A stretch of 6,300 nt of DNA, from assembly GCA_003555185.1 (NCBI GenBank), contig PWFZ01000467.1, positions 1 through 6,300 on the forward strand. The letters run 5' to 3'. Shown piece after piece: positions 5,766 to 6,300 of this stretch; within the stretch, counting starts at the first letter, position 1; each line of letters starts with the position of its first letter. The stretch is from Balneolaceae bacterium (GTDB lineage: Bacteria > Bacteroidota > Rhodothermia > Balneolales > Balneolaceae). The notes under the pieces were generated by a model that did not search any database, was not told the DNA's origin, and worked only from the letters and a program-made list of their open reading frames with translations. The position numbers and the translations under genes are program-made.

Positions 5766-6300
5766 ATGCGATTTTCAAGATCCTGCGGTACCCTTGCACA
5801 TCCCACCTCATTTCCGGCAAAATATGGAATGGGCGATCTGGGTCACGAAGCCAAAGATTTTATCAACTTTTTATCCGATACCGGACAAGGCATTTGGCAG
5901 GTTCTTCCGCTGGGGCCAACCGGATATGGAAATTCTCCCTACGCAAGTTATTCTGCATTTGCCGGCAATCATTACTTAATCAGTCTCGATTTGCTGGTAG
6001 ACAAAGAACTGCTGACTAACGAAGAAGCAGCAACTGCATTATTACCTGTCACCGTAAAAGCTGATTATGAAAAATCATATCAGCTAAAGGATAAATTGTA
6101 CAAAAAAGCATTTCAACGATTTAAAAAAGGAAGCACCAAAGAAATAGAGGAGAAGCTCAAAAAATTTAAGAAGAGCAATAAATACTGGCTGGAGGACTAC
6201 TGTCTGTTTAGTGCCTGTTCGCTTGCCAATGGCCGTAAACCATGGAATCAATGGGAACAAAAAGAGCTGGCCCAACGAAAACCAAAAGCCATTAAAGAGG
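5766..6300 (+). CDS. malQ: 4-alpha-glucanotransferase (amylomaltase, GH77), N-terminal part (runs off right edge)
   Basis: This enzyme transfers alpha-1,4 glucan segments between maltodextrin chains (disproportionation) in the cytoplasm, supporting maltodextrin and glycogen turnover. Only the first 178 codons are in the window and the frame stays open to the edge. The start matches the GH77 family closely: SCGTLAHPTSFPAKYGMGDL (6-25), then WQVLPLGPTGYGNSPYASYS (44-63), AFAGN (64-68) and LISLDLL (71-77). The catalytic Asp/Glu/Asp lie further on and cannot be checked. Residues 101-140 are very lysine-rich and probably helical (KLYKKAFQRFKKGSTKEIEE, 110-129), in the inserted region where GH77 proteins vary. 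The ATG at 5766 places the family motif at the usual distance. It lies 18 bp after the glgB stop with no promoter, terminator or Shine-Dalgarno sequence between them, so the two are likely one operon. Confidence 0.94.
   Translation, partial: MRFSRSCGTLAHPTSFPAKYGMGDLGHEAKDFINFLSDTGQGIWQVLPLGPTGYGNSPYASYSAFAGNHYLISLDLLVDKELLTNEEAATALLPVTVKADYEKSYQLKDKLYKKAFQRFKKGSTKEIEEKLKKFKKSNKYWLEDYCLFSACSLANGRKPWNQWEQKELAQRKPKAIKE

Noticed and set aside
5672..6019. Open frame of 115 codons on the plus strand spanning the glgB end and malQ start
   Set aside because: It overlaps glgB and malQ in another frame, has no recognisable motif, and malQ shows clear GH77 similarity in its own frame.
6084..6275. Minus-strand hydrophobic open frame opposite malQ
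   Set aside because: Its Phe/Leu richness is simply the complement of the Lys/Glu-rich codons of the MalQ insert region.

Overview
This is a chromosomal window of ordinary housekeeping genes with no mobile element, CRISPR array, tRNA or rRNA that I can see. The protein types (membrane-anchored Mur ligase, LolC/E-type permease, Bacteroidota-like sugar nucleotidyltransferase), the moderate-to-low GC content and the lack of well-placed Shine-Dalgarno sequences before all five genes suggest a free-living member of the Bacteroidota/Balneolota/Rhodothermota group. A Balneolaceae-like organism is my best guess, but that is inference from sequence style and not a database match.

Layout from left to right. 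The left edge (1-189, minus strand) holds the first 63 codons of an NDP-sugar nucleotidyltransferase. A 107-bp divergent promoter gap separates it from a plus-strand membrane-anchored MurF-like ligase (297-1994, TTG start). A 220-bp convergent gap (1995-2214) follows, containing a short GC-rich array of about four 10-12-bp units. Next comes a LolC/LolE-type FtsX-family permease on the minus strand (2215-3441). A 101-bp divergent gap (3442-3542) carries promoter-like sequence and inverted repeats. The right half is a plus-strand glycogen/maltodextrin pair: a complete 1,4-alpha-glucan branching enzyme GlgB (3543-5747, GTG start) and, 18 bp downstream, the first 178 codons of a 4-alpha-glucanotransferase MalQ (5766-6300), cut by the window edge.

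Functionally there are two themes. The left half concerns the cell envelope: nucleotide-sugar supply, a Mur ligase fold tied to the membrane, and lipoprotein export from the inner membrane. The right half concerns alpha-glucan storage: GlgB introduces alpha-1,6 branches and MalQ redistributes alpha-1,4 glucan chains. I found no convincing new multi-gene system. The points most worth a second look are the Mur ligase in which membrane helices replace the MurF substrate-binding domain, the short periodic repeat in the convergent gap, and the arrangement of the glgB start.
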